A stretch of 64,000 nt of DNA from JAGVSR01 sp963786675 (GCA_963786675.1 CAWAZY010000004.1:372001-436000); one strand, 5' to 3'. Positions 17,197-28,118 are shown, counted from the first letter of the stretch. Numbers and translations: made by a program. The notes: a model not told the origin generated them from the sequence alone.

Positions 17197-18787
17197 TTAT
17201 ACCGGCGGCAGCGCTGCCTTGGCGTCGCGCGCCGCCTTCATGCCGGAGCCGGTCCGGGACTGGTAGCGATTGGTCAACCCCTCCCATTCGATATCCAGCG
17301 AACCGCCCGAAGCCTTATGTTGCCGATCCCAACTGGTCAGCAAATCGATGCACGCGTGATCGATGTAGTCGAGTTCATCGATCAGGACGCGAACATGCGC
17401 GTTGGCGGGCAGCGTCTCTCAGTTCGGATGCCAGCAGCGGCAGACGGATAAGCGTCGCGGAGCCTTTGAGCTTCAAGTCGATCCGCTTCTCTTCCGGCAC
17501 CTCGATCCTGGTGATCTCCAGGTGCGAGAACGAATACAGCAGCTTCACAAGCGACAGACCAAGACCGGTGAGAACGCCGGTGAGCAGATCGGTGAGGACG
17601 ATTGTGACGACCGTAGCGATGTAGATCAGAACCTCGCCGTTGCCGTACTTTAAAAGTGTCGGCACGATCTTGGGATAAGCGAGTTTGTAGCCTGTGAATA
17701 CAAGCACGGCGGCGAGCGCCGACAGAGGAATGTAACCCAACGTCCACGGCAGCACCGCGACGAACAACAACAGCCACACGCCATGCATGATAGCGGAGGC
17801 ACGCGTCTTGGCGCCGGCTTCCACGTTGGCGCCGGAGCGCACGATCACGCCCGTCATGGGCAGCGCACCGAGCGCACCGCAGATGGCGTTGCCGATGCCC
17901 TGTGCCCGCAATTCCTTGTCGTACTTGGTGCGCTCGCCCGAATGCATCTGATCGACGGCCGTCGCACAGAGGAGCGTTTCGGCACTTGCAATAAACGCGA
18001 CGGACAAGGCGCCGACGATGATCGCCGGCTCGAAAATCCGCAGCAGGGCGTCGGGTCCGGGGAAGGTCAAGGCCGAGAGGATATTGTCGTCCACGTTCAC
18101 GTACTTGATGTCGTTCAGACCAAATATTGCCGCGACCATCATCGCCACGGCGACGCCCACGAGCGGCGCGGGGAGCACCTTCAGGCTTTTGGGCGCGAAT
18201 GCGCTCCAGCCTGCAATCACGGCGATGGTAAGCAGTCCCACTTCTCCGGCCGTTAGGTGGCTGTCTCCAATGGATATGGCGGCGAACAGCGAATTGGGGA
18301 TGGCGAGCAAATTCTGAATGCCGGTTCCAACTGGCCTGAAATCGAGCATGACGTGGAACTGGGCCACGAAAATCAGGATGCCGATGCCTGCCAGCATGCC
18401 GTGGATGACAGCCGGTGACACCGCACGGAACCATTGGCCGAGTTTCAGAACGCCCGCGATAAGCTGGATAATGCCCGCGAACAGCACGATGACGCCGAGG
18501 GCTTCCACGCCGTGCTTTTCGACCAATTGCCAGACCAGAACGGCGAGGCCCGCAGCGGGACCGCTCACCTGCAGCGGTGAACCGGCGAGAAAGCCCACAA
18601 CGAGGCCGCCGACGATACCGGTCACAAGTCCGGCGGCGGGCGGCATGTTGGAGGCGATGGCAATGCCCATGCACAGAGGCAGCGCCACCAGGAAGACGAC
18701 GATGGATGCCAGGATATCTGGACCCCACGTCGATGTGCCGCCCGTGCCGCTGGCTTCCGGCGTACCGGTCGCATTGCTCGTGGTCAT
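17197..18787 (-). CDS. SulP-family anion transporter with STAS domain (frameshifted in this sequence)
   Basis: A SulP (SLC26-like) transporter of the inner membrane, probably for sulfate, bicarbonate or a related anion. The membrane part (about residues 20-400) starts GPDILASIVVFLVALPLCMGI and includes VSGPAAGLAVLVW and GALGALPMTGVIVRSG. The STAS domain is split: after LPLLASELR the frame runs into a stop at 17375, while the next frame continues LPANAHVRVLIDELDYIDHAC and ends SGMKAARDAKAALPPV at 17197. Removing one base within about 17411-17422 gives a continuous 529-residue protein of normal length. No carbonic anhydrase gene is adjacent. Confidence 0.85.
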
Positions 18788-19002
18788 TCCCCGTCACACG
18801 GGTTGCCGCTCCACGCTGACGCGCAGAGCCCCGCATGCTCCCCATTTTGATTGGGCCGCCCCTGCGGCAGCCTCCAGGTCTTCTTCCGCATTCGACGTTA
18901 GATTGATTGATCTGCGCCCGCAACGGGGTGATGCGGCGGCGCAATATGGGCAAGCTGGCGCGGCCGGGGCGCTGAGGTCATTGATCATGCGCGAAACACA
19001 AA

Positions 19003-19025
19003 GAGCCGGCCACGAAGGCCGGCTC
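19003..19025 (-). terminator. Hairpin terminator downstream of the NFPGMP-repeat gene
   Basis: GAGCCGGCC (19003-19011) pairs perfectly with GGCCGGCTC (19017-19025) around a 5-base loop. On the minus strand it is followed by TTTGTGTTTC, about 35 bases past the stop of the gene at 19061. Confidence 0.65.
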
Positions 19026-19060
19026 GAAGTCTACGAGGCAAACGCGTGGGACGCGCAGCG

Positions 19061-19660
19061 TTAACGCGGGCCGCGCCCTTTGTCGTTGCCTGACCCCATC
19101 ATATTGGACTGCGCTTCCATCCACGACGACAGGGCCTGCTGCCAGCTCTTCTGCCACATCTCAGCGGCCTGCATCCAGAACTGGAGGGGTGCGGTCGGCA
19201 TCGACGACAGATCCATGCCCGGCATTCCTGGGAAGTTCGGCATTCCGGGGAAGTTCGGCATGCCTGGGAAATTCGGCATCCCCGGCATGTTGCCCATCTG
19301 CGGGAATTGGAATGGAGATCCCGCCGGCGCGGAGAGGCCCGCACCGGGATTTTTCACCTGGGCCTCCCAGGCTTCCATGATCTGGTCCATCATCTGCAGC
19401 TGCATCTTGGAGCCCTGCTGCATCTGCTGACGGGTCATATCGACGAGTTCAGCCGGCCAACCCATGGCCTTGGCCGCCGCACCCATTTTGTCGAAAACCT
19501 TGTTCCCGTGCCGGTCGGCCATGTTGGCCATCTCCGAGCGCCAATCGAACATGGCCTCGAATGCGGAGGTCATGGCGCTGCGGGCCTCGTCGGAGAGGCC
19601 AGCCGAGCTCAGCGCCTCGCTAAAACCTTTGCCGCGCGAACCTGCGTTGCTGCCCGCCAT
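19061..19660 (-). CDS. Hypothetical protein with tandem NFPGMP repeats, phasin-like character
   Basis: A 199-residue cytoplasmic protein without signal peptide. Residues about 10-110 are helical and rich in Met, Gln and Ala, a section with NFPGMP repeated three times follows (about 125-145), and the C-terminus is again amphipathic and rich in Trp, Gln and Met. The composition resembles granule-associated phasins, but I see no defined motif and the similarity may be superficial. A perfect EcfG-type promoter lies 131 bases upstream, so stress induction is likely. A terminator follows. Confidence 0.65.
   Translation of the reverse strand: MAGSNAGSRGKGFSEALSSAGLSDEARSAMTSAFEAMFDWRSEMANMADRHGNKVFDKMGAAAKAMGWPAELVDMTRQQMQQGSKMQLQMMDQIMEAWEAQVKNPGAGLSAPAGSPFQFPQMGNMPGMPNFPGMPNFPGMPNFPGMPGMDLSSMPTAPLQFWMQAAEMWQKSWQQALSSWMEAQSNMMGSGNDKGRGPR
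19221..19286. repeat. 18-bp tandem repeat coding for NFPGMP
   Basis: Three successive 18-bp units (19221-19238, 19239-19256, 19257-19274) plus a partial fourth, of the form GGCATTCCTGGGAAGTTC with few differences. They lie in frame inside the minus-strand gene 19061-19660, so copy-number change would alter the protein by six residues per unit. Confidence 0.85.
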
Positions 19661-19790
19661 ATCGTGAACCTCCAGGTCAAGTGTTCAGGGAAAGTCATGT
19701 CGTCAGGGAAAGTTGCCTTATTCTTACACATACGGCAGGGGACTGGCCAGCCGGACCGGTGCCGGCCGGCCGCCCAGGCCGTAAATCATC

Positions 19791-19815
19791 AACGTTTGCA
19801 ATCCGCGGCCGTTCC
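19791..19815 (-). promoter_or_regulatory. EcfG-type stress promoter
   Basis: Read on the minus strand: GGAAC (-35, 19811-19815), 16 bases, CGTT (-10, 19791-19794), the consensus of the alphaproteobacterial general stress sigma factor EcfG. It faces the gene starting at 19660, 131 bases downstream. Confidence 0.65.
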
Positions 19816-19886
19816 GCCTGCGACGACGTGACGGTCACTGGAAAACCCCTCTTTTGCCGGGATGGGGCAAGTGCTATCAGCCGCGC

Positions 19887-21690
<1,804 letters not shown>

Positions 21691-21705
21691 GGGCGCGCGC
21701 CCTTC

Positions 21706-24003
21706 TCACCCCGCCCCCACAGTCGCGTGATAGACGTAGAAGCCCATGACCAGCGCCAGCCCTGGGACCGCGAATACATGCAACGCGGCGAGCGCTGTCC
21801 CCAGGCGCGGGCGCGCCGTCACGAAACCATTGATGCGCAGGACCGAGATTCCGATCATCAACGTCGTCGCCATGTAGTTGAACAGGAAGATGCGGTCGGA
21901 CACCGTCGTCACATCGCCGTCGATCTCAGGCAGCGAGAGATAGAGCGCCACCGCCGACAGAAGGGCCGTCACCTGGATCGTGACAATCGCTTCGAAATGC
22001 GTGAGCGGAATGAAAATCGATAGGTAGGCCACCGCCAGGATGAAGAGGAGCGGCACGACAACGCGCAGGAAGTAATCGGTCGTTTCGCGCTCCATCAGCC
22101 AGACGAAGCTCGCCTTGTAGAACGGCACCACACTCGGCTGGTGGGTGCGCGCGTCGATGGTCGTCACGAAATCCTCGTCATAGCCGACGAACTGCTGGTT
22201 GAACGACCAGCCGTGCGACCGCACCGTGGTGTCGCGCAAGGACTGCGGCGGCGGCTGCACGATAAACGGCTTGTCGCCCTGCTTGGGCCGGATATCGATG
22301 GAGAAGCGCTGCGTGTCGAAGGGATAGGCCTCCAGATCAGGCTGGAACAGGAACCGCCCCGTAACCTGATAGATCTTCATGCCATCCGGATAGACCTCCG
22401 AGTTCGTGCCGTCGCTCAAGACCCGCACGGTCACCTGCCGGTCGTTCGTCTCCGGGTTGATGATGGCGTTGGCAAACTCGAACAGCTCGATGGAATTGCC
22501 GGCTCCGTCATCGCGGAGTGACAGGTAAAAATCGGCATCGAAAATTTTCTCGTTGTCGTCGACCGAGAAAATCCGCACCAGGTCGATATCCATGAATTGC
22601 GTCGGGATTGCGCGCAGCTTCTCTTCGCGCAATCGCGTGAACTGCAGCGGCGCCAGCTGGGTTTCACCAAGGCCCGGCGTCAGCTGCACGATGAAGGGCG
22701 AGCGCGCCGCACTGCGCGACTTCGGCACGAACGACCAGTTCTCGTAGGCGCCTTGATAGACACCCCGTCCCGCCGCGAAGGTGGTCCGCAGCTGTGTGAG
22801 GATATGCGCCCGGATCTCGCTGATATCGGCGTCGCGCGGGGCTGTGCGGGAGGCCGCCGCAATGAGCCCCAGCATGTCCGCATACTGCGTGCCGATGGCG
22901 ATGGCGCGCAGGTTGTCGTCGGACAGGGGATCGACGTTGGGTCCTTGCGGCTTGCATTCGCCCTTGGCCCAGCCCGGTGCGCTGTCGTTCTTGCTGCCTC
23001 CGAAAAGCCATTCCTCAGGCGGTTGGCCGGCCAGCCGCTTCATGAGCCGATCACTTTGAACGCCTGGCAACCGGTCCCAGACCACCTCGTACAGAGGCGA
23101 GGGATAATCCGCGACGAGGTCCTTGGGCAGGGATGAAATGCGGCCCGACACGAAGATGGCCGGCGTCAAACCTGCCGCCTTGATGCGCGAGACGATGTCG
23201 GCGTTGCGCGACATGCCAATCGACAAATAAATAATGTCCGGCGACTTTTCCTTCAGATCAGCCACGACGGCGTCCATCGCCGCGGGTTCGATCTTGTCGT
23301 CGACGACCCCCAGCCGGTGATCGGCGACGAGAACCGCGCCGAGGGCCCGGCTGAGACCGTCGCCGAGAGTGGAACTGAAAAGGTTCTCGCGAATACCAAT
23401 AAAGGCGGCCTTGGTGAACCCCGACTGCCGCGCGAACTGCACCATGACGGGCAGACGCTCGTCATCCTGCGAGGCGCGCATGGTGAACACGTTCGGCGCA
23501 TCGGCAAAGATGGAATTGACCGAAATCGCCGAAATGAAGGGAATGCCGCTGGTCTTGATATCTTCGCCGGTGGCATCGAACACCGCCTTGGAGCGATCGG
23601 AACTGGACAGCCCCAGCATGGCAACCGTTTCAGGGTTGGCGAGCGCCTCGCGCATATGTGTCGTGGCGCGGCTGGCATCGCGGAAATCATCGCGGATCCG
23701 CACTTCGAGCCTGTGTCCGGCAATCCCGGACTGGGCATTGATGCGTTGGATTTCCAGCGCCGTCATGCGCTGGATGGCCGCGATGTCGCCGCGGTCGTAG
23801 CACAGATCGTTGCGCGTCGAGACGAAGAGCTCCACCGTTACGGGTGGTTTGCTCGCGGCTTCGGCTGGCTCGACCGCGCGCGCAGTCTGTGAACCGCTTG
23901 CAAGCGTGCTCAGGAGTGCGGCCACGAAGACGACGGCCACGGCCCTCCATGCCGTCAGGCTTGTAGCTATGTGCTGAAAAAGCGGCGCGCGGCGGTGTCG
24001 CAT
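21706..24003 (-). CDS. Periplasmic-binding-protein / pentameric ligand-gated ion channel fusion
   Basis: A 765-residue protein with a signal peptide (about residues 1-43). A type 1 periplasmic binding domain (about 50-430) of the Leu/Ile/Val or ANF-receptor kind starts VTVELFVSTRNDLCYDRGD. A Cys-loop-receptor-like extracellular domain (about 450-640) carries the YPFDTQRFSI signature near 560. Four membrane helices lie at about 643-666, 669-694, 698-725 and 734-759. The second helix starts HFEAIVTIQVTALLSAVAL, matching the pore helix of the Gloeobacter channel GLIC including its Glu at the cytoplasmic mouth, which suggests cation selectivity. The disulfide Cys pair is absent, as usual in bacterial members. 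The start at 24003 gives the signal peptide. The gene is convergent with lepA and unlinked to other transport genes. The ligand is unknown. Confidence 0.88.
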   Translation of the reverse strand: MRHRRAPLFQHIATSLTAWRAVAVVFVAALLSTLASGSQTARAVEPAEAASKPPVTVELFVSTRNDLCYDRGDIAAIQRMTALEIQRINAQSGIAGHRLEVRIRDDFRDASRATTHMREALANPETVAMLGLSSSDRSKAVFDATGEDIKTSGIPFISAISVNSIFADAPNVFTMRASQDDERLPVMVQFARQSGFTKAAFIGIRENLFSSTLGDGLSRALGAVLVADHRLGVVDDKIEPAAMDAVVADLKEKSPDIIYLSIGMSRNADIVSRIKAAGLTPAIFVSGRISSLPKDLVADYPSPLYEVVWDRLPGVQSDRLMKRLAGQPPEEWLFGGSKNDSAPGWAKGECKPQGPNVDPLSDDNLRAIAIGTQYADMLGLIAAASRTAPRDADISEIRAHILTQLRTTFAAGRGVYQGAYENWSFVPKSRSAARSPFIVQLTPGLGETQLAPLQFTRLREEKLRAIPTQFMDIDLVRIFSVDDNEKIFDADFYLSLRDDGAGNSIELFEFANAIINPETNDRQVTVRVLSDGTNSEVYPDGMKIYQVTGRFLFQPDLEAYPFDTQRFSIDIRPKQGDKPFIVQPPPQSLRDTTVRSHGWSFNQQFVGYDEDFVTTIDARTHQPSVVPFYKASFVWLMERETTDYFLRVVVPLLFILAVAYLSIFIPLTHFEAIVTIQVTALLSAVALYLSLPEIDGDVTTVSDRIFLFNYMATTLMIGISVLRINGFVTARPRLGTALAALHVFAVPGLALVMGFYVYHATVGAG

Positions 24004-24165
24004 ATGAAGCACGGTCTCCAAACCATGGAATAACCGAGCCTCGATACCAGACCGTGGACTGCAAGTCGTGGCGCGTGCGTGATCCTTTTGTGGCGTGTTG
24101 CTGTCACAGCACATCTTTTCCCGGCCCCTGCAACGGGCGGGGCTGACCTCGGCGGGATGTCTGCC

Positions 24166-25188
24166 TCAGCCTCCCTTGCGCCGCTTGCCCGGGTGCATGG
24201 TCTTGCCCAGAATGTGCTCATCACGTCCGATGACGTGCGCCGTCGAACCCACGATCAGGGGATCGGGCCCGCGAATGAGCGATGTATTCTTGGAAGGATA
24301 ATCGAGGCTGGCCAAGAAGTGCTGCATGGCATTCAGGCGGGCGCGCTTCTTGTCGTCGGATTTGATGATCGTCCAGGGCGCGTCAGCGGTGTCGGTATAG
24401 AAGAACATCGCCTCCTTCGCCTCCGTGTAGTCATCCCACTTGTCGAGTGAGGCGAGGTCGATGGGCGAGAGCTTCCATTGCTTCAGCGGGTCCTTTTCAC
24501 GTGCCTTGAAGCGGCGCAGTTGCTCGCCGCGCGTCACCGAGAACCAGTACTTGTAGAGGCTCACACCGGAACGCACGAGCATCCGCTCAAGATCGGGACA
24601 CTGGCGCATGAACTCCAGGTAGTCGTTGGGATTGCAGAACCCCATGACGCGTTCGACGCCTGCGCGATTGTACCAGGATCGATCGAAGAACACGATCTCG
24701 CCGCCGGCCGGCAGATGTTCGATGTAGCGCTGGAAGTACCACTGGGACCGCTCCCGTTCGGAGGGCTTCTCCAGGGCCACGACACGCGCGCCGCGCGGGT
24801 TGAGGTGCTCCATGAAGCGCTTGATGGTACCGCCCTTGCCCGCTGCGTCCCGGCCTTCGAACAGGATGACGACGCGCTCTCCCGTTTCCTTGATCCATCG
24901 TTGCGCCTTCAGCAGTTCGACCTGCAGGTCCGCCATGGTGGATTCGTAGTCGGAGGTCCGGATACGCGTTTGATAGGGGTACTCGCCGGACTCGAAGGCG
25001 TGGCGAATGAATTCGGGATCTTTACGGCGCTTGACGACCGGAACGGGTTCCGCTGCCGCATGGTCCAATGGCGCTTCAGCAGCCTGGGAAATTGGTGCCC
25101 CCCCGGCCACTGGCACTTGGGCATCGGTTTTCGCGGCGATCTCGCCATCCGAACGGACCGCTTCACCCATCGGGGCCGGAATTGTCAT
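24166..25188 (-). CDS. ppk2: Polyphosphate kinase 2
   Basis: A 340-residue PPK2-family kinase that transfers phosphate between polyphosphate and nucleotides. Motifs are the Walker A loop GRDAAGKGGTIKRF, Walker B FFDRSWYNRAGVERVMGF, and the lid KAREKDPLKQWKLSPID. A single PPK2 domain places it among the one-domain enzymes; whether it prefers ADP, AMP or GDP cannot be read reliably. The first 70 residues are a variable Ala/Pro-rich leader. The ATG at 25188 has GAGGAA eight bases upstream and is preferred to the ATG two codons earlier. Confidence 0.94.
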   Translation of the reverse strand: MTIPAPMGEAVRSDGEIAAKTDAQVPVAGGAPISQAAEAPLDHAAAEPVPVVKRRKDPEFIRHAFESGEYPYQTRIRTSDYESTMADLQVELLKAQRWIKETGERVVILFEGRDAAGKGGTIKRFMEHLNPRGARVVALEKPSERERSQWYFQRYIEHLPAGGEIVFFDRSWYNRAGVERVMGFCNPNDYLEFMRQCPDLERMLVRSGVSLYKYWFSVTRGEQLRRFKAREKDPLKQWKLSPIDLASLDKWDDYTEAKEAMFFYTDTADAPWTIIKSDDKKRARLNAMQHFLASLDYPSKNTSLIRGPDPLIVGSTAHVIGRDEHILGKTMHPGKRRKGG

Positions 25189-25416
25189 GGGCATGTTCCT
25201 CGATCCGCAGTTTGAATTGGTCCAACAACCAGCCACCCCTGCGGGGTGTGATCCACAGAGGCACAACGGTTTGTATTCAAACTAGCCGAACGCGATGGGC
25301 CATCACCTTGATCACGGTCAAATTTTCTGCAGGGACGTTATAAACATGGGATGACTGAGCGCTGTCCCGTACGCCGGCCGTTGGAGACCGCACAGCACGC
25401 GCAGGAGACCGACTTG

Positions 25417-26418
25417 ATGCGACGATCCCTCTGCCAGTACCTCGCGCTGGCCATCGCCGTTGCGGTGCTCTCCCCGCACCCGGTCCGGGCAGACGCGATG
25501 CTGTCCAATTTCGGCTATCCGCACGAGGTGCAAAGTCACGTCTTCCAATCGCAAGGGCGAACGCTGTCGATGGCCTATATGGACATCAAGCCCGCACGGC
25601 CGAACGGCAAGACGGTGGTCCTGCTGCATGGCAAAAACTTCTGCGGCGCGACGTGGGATGGCGTGATCTCGGCCATTACGGAGGCCGGCTACCGGGCGGT
25701 CGTTCCTGATCAGATCGGGTTCTGCAAATCCGATAAGCCGCTCAATTACGTCTACGGCATGCATGAACTGGCAGCCAACACCCACGAACTTCTGCGCGTA
25801 CTCAAAATCGAGCGCCCAATCATTGCCGGCCATTCGATGGGCGGGATGCTTGCGATGCGCTACGCGCTGAGCTTTCCCGGCGCGCTGTCGGGGCTGGTTC
25901 TCATCAACCCCATCGGACTTGAGGATTGGCGCGCGAAAGGTGTGCCCGAGCGCACCCTGGACGAACTGCTCGCCAGCGAACGCCAGACCAATGCCGCGCG
26001 GATCAAGGCCTATCAGCAGGCGGTGTACTATGATGGGAAATGGAAGCCGGCCTACGACCGCTGGGTCGATATGCTTGCGTCGATGTATGAGGGCGCTGAT
26101 CGCGAAACCGTCGTGCACGCCCAGGCCCTGGCATCACGCATGATCTTTTCCGATCCGGTGATTCATGAAATCGAGCGGATCGGCGTGCCCGTGGCACTGC
26201 TCGTCGGCGAGAAAGACACAACCGCGATCGGCCGTGACCGCGTTCCCCCGGACCTGGCCGCCAAACTGGGGAACTACCCCGAACTCGCCCAAGCGGCGGC
26301 CGAGCGTTTCAAAGCTGGCGCATGGCTCGAAACGTGGGCCGATCTCGGACACTCGCCGCACATCGAAGCGCCCGATCGTTTCAACGCGCTGCTGCTCGAC
26401 GTACTGGAAAAATACTGA
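25417..26418 (+). CDS. Exported alpha/beta hydrolase
   Basis: A 333-residue alpha/beta-fold hydrolase with a signal peptide (MRRSLCQYLALAIAVAVL... ending VRA), so probably periplasmic. Motifs are VLLHGKNFCGATW (oxyanion region), the nucleophile elbow GHSMGGML, and the catalytic His in DLGHSPHIEAP; the acid is probably the Asp in LLVGEKDTTA or nearby. AGGAG upstream of 25417 sets the start. It is divergent from ppk2. The substrate cannot be assigned; esterase, haloalkane dehalogenase-like or peptidase activity are all possible in this fold. Confidence 0.85.
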   Translation: MRRSLCQYLALAIAVAVLSPHPVRADAMLSNFGYPHEVQSHVFQSQGRTLSMAYMDIKPARPNGKTVVLLHGKNFCGATWDGVISAITEAGYRAVVPDQIGFCKSDKPLNYVYGMHELAANTHELLRVLKIERPIIAGHSMGGMLAMRYALSFPGALSGLVLINPIGLEDWRAKGVPERTLDELLASERQTNAARIKAYQQAVYYDGKWKPAYDRWVDMLASMYEGADRETVVHAQALASRMIFSDPVIHEIERIGVPVALLVGEKDTTAIGRDRVPPDLAAKLGNYPELAQAAAERFKAGAWLETWADLGHSPHIEAPDRFNALLLDVLEKY

Positions 26419-26447
26419 GCCGCCGCGGATGTCCGCGACGGCCTTTT
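26419..26447 (+). terminator. Terminator after the alpha/beta hydrolase
   Basis: An 11-bp stem with one mismatch (26419-26429 with 26432-26442) directly after the stop codon, followed by a short T run at 26444-26447. Confidence 0.6.
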
Positions 26448-26479
26448 CGAGGTTACATCACACAAGGCGATGCGCTGCG

Positions 26480-26932
26480 TTAGGGCAGGCGCCCGTAGCT
26501 GAAGAGGCCGTAGAGATACGCAGTCATCGCGCCCCAGCCCGCGAGAATGCACAACACGGCGCCCATGGCTGGCACGTTACCGCCCAAGAAGGGCTCGCCG
26601 CCCTTGAGAAGCGGAACCAGCAGGAACACACCCATGAGCGCCGGGCCGAGGATGCCGAATGCCAGTCCGCGAAACGTCATCGCGCCCGATGGGGCATTGC
26701 CGAAGATCATGGCCAGGATCGCGCCCCAGACACCGCCCCAGAATGTCGCGCTCACCAGTACCGGAAGTTGACCAGCGAACGGGCCGCTTTCCATTGGCTG
26801 CATATTCCATGGCGCCACACCGATCACGCCCGCATCAAAGAAGAGGCTCTTGATGAATTCGTGGATCGTGAGCGTGGCGATGGCGCCCGCAATGAAACCT
26901 AGAATAATCGCCTTGATGGACGTGCCTTGCAT
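26480..26932 (-). CDS. Four-helix membrane protein under a putative stress promoter
   Basis: A 150-residue hydrophobic protein with four predicted membrane helices and Gly-rich turns (FWGGVWGAILAMIFG; FRGLAFGILGPALMGVFLL). It begins MQGTSIKAIILGFIAGAIATL. I do not know its function. An EcfG-type promoter lies 158-182 bases upstream on the same strand, so it is probably part of the general stress response. Confidence 0.7.
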   Translation of the reverse strand: MQGTSIKAIILGFIAGAIATLTIHEFIKSLFFDAGVIGVAPWNMQPMESGPFAGQLPVLVSATFWGGVWGAILAMIFGNAPSGAMTFRGLAFGILGPALMGVFLLVPLLKGGEPFLGGNVPAMGAVLCILAGWGAMTAYLYGLFSYGRLP

Positions 26933-27089
26933 CGTGCAACTCCCCTGAGAAATCTTTTATTGCCGGACCGGTTTCGTGGGACCGGGATCACAGAAGCCGG
27001 ATGAGCGGGCCCCGGAATTTCCAGACCGGGGCCGTGCTGGCCGGTGTCGTTCAACTTCTGCAGTTCCCCCAGTTTCTCGCCCCGAGAAT

Positions 27090-27114
27090 AACGGGGCTGA
27101 CCGCCTCATGTTCC
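27090..27114 (-). promoter_or_regulatory. EcfG-type stress promoter
   Basis: Minus strand GGAAC (27110-27114), 16-base spacer, CGTT (27090-27093). It points to the membrane protein gene starting at 26932, giving a leader of about 150 bases. Confidence 0.6.
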
Positions 27115-27214
27115 CTTGAGAACAGCCCCAATCTGGAACCTTTGACACTCTGCCTGCACGGAACGAACCGGCACGGAACGGACCGGCACGCCAGCCGGCT
27201 GCAGGAGGGAACCC

Positions 27215-27760
27215 ATGTGCCTTGCCACAATGTTTCACATCGGGCCAGCGAAAGTGGGCCAGTCCGCTGGGATCAATCGCTTGCATGATGAACACGCCGA
27301 AGCGCTCGCATGCTTTCGTCCGGCTACGTCGCTTGACGCCATTTCATGCGGTACCGACACGGTGTGTACGGAGAGCGCGTTGGATGAAACGCGGGTCATC
27401 TCATGGGGTGGGGAGGTTTGCGCGGCCGCCCACTGGTCGATGCGCGCGGCGTCCGCCTGCGCCGGGCTTGAAACGCCGGATGCAACAATTTCGTGGCTGT
27501 CCGTTTCGCGTTCTTTCGAGCGCGCCGGTCTGGGGCGGCGCCTCGTTGCCGACATTGCGGCCCGCGCCCGTGCCCGAGGAGCCACCCGCCTGACGGTCGT
27601 CGCACCCATCGACGCGATGCCGTTTCTGCAGAGACTTGGCTTCAGGCCGACGCGTCTGACCGAAGTCCGCCTCCCCGCCCGAACACCTTTGGCCGACCGG
27701 GCTCTAGGCACAACGATGGTGCTAGCCCTTCAGGGCGGCGGGCAATGCAAATCCCTGTGA
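27215..27760 (+). CDS. GNAT-family N-acetyltransferase
   Basis: A 181-residue protein whose C-terminal half carries the GNAT acetyl-CoA-binding core: ISWLSVSRSFERAGLGRRL, where the R-x-x-G-x-G/A loop is represented by ERAGLGRRL, followed by the helix DIAARARARGATRLTVVA and FLQRLGFRP. The N-terminal half is poorly conserved. GGAGGG upstream of the ATG at 27215 supports the start. The substrate, whether small molecule or protein, is unknown. It stands alone between a membrane-protein gene and the RTX region. Confidence 0.8.
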   Translation: MCLATMFHIGPAKVGQSAGINRLHDEHAEALACFRPATSLDAISCGTDTVCTESALDETRVISWGGEVCAAAHWSMRAASACAGLETPDATISWLSVSRSFERAGLGRRLVADIAARARARGATRLTVVAPIDAMPFLQRLGFRPTRLTEVRLPARTPLADRALGTTMVLALQGGGQCKSL

Positions 27761-27860
27761 AAAATAGATAATCCTTCTATCGATTTACGCTAATCGCGAC
27801 CAGACGCCGTCTGATCATTGACACACGGATCGTTTGTCTCGACATTAGGTTAACAGGGTG

Positions 27861-27895
27861 TTGACGATGACTTCAATTTCTCTATCTTAGATAGA
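27861..27895 (+). promoter_or_regulatory. Putative promoter overlapped by a palindrome, upstream of the RTX region
   Basis: TTGACG (27861-27866) and TATCTT (27883-27888) are spaced by 16 bases and resemble a housekeeping promoter. The -10 lies inside the palindrome CTATC-TTA-GATAG (27882-27894). Further TATC motifs occur at 27774 and 27903. This AT-rich patch contrasts with its surroundings and could be a repressor site. Confidence 0.35.
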
Positions 27896-27977
27896 AGTTA
27901 TACTATCTTGAGGTGTGCCTACCGGCCCTTCCGGTGTGCTGGGCCAGGACGAACGTTGAGTTGGCGTGGGAGTGCGG

Positions 27978-28118
27978 ATGAGCGTCTTTAAGACCGCCGG
28001 ACATGAGCAGCGACCCCCATCGCCGCCGCCGCGCCTGTCTCCCACCATTCCAGAAAACCAGCGGCCCATCGCAGCGCCTGCTCCCACCGATGAGCAGGCC
28101 GCGGGTCTGCACGACTAA
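27978..28118 (+). CDS. Possible 46-residue proline-rich peptide
   Basis: A short frame starting MSVFKTAGHEQRPPSPPP and ending AAGLHD, with GGGAG five bases before the ATG. It is rich in Pro and Ala with no membrane segment. It lies 42 bases before the RTX gene and could be co-transcribed with it. I know no homologue; it may not be a real gene. Confidence 0.35.
   Translation: MSVFKTAGHEQRPPSPPPRLSPTIPENQRPIAAPAPTDEQAAGLHD

Noticed and set aside
27235..27711. A 158-codon minus-strand frame over the GNAT gene
   Set aside because: The plus-strand frame has the acetyl-CoA-binding motif and a strong ribosome site; the minus frame is Arg/Ser-rich shadow.
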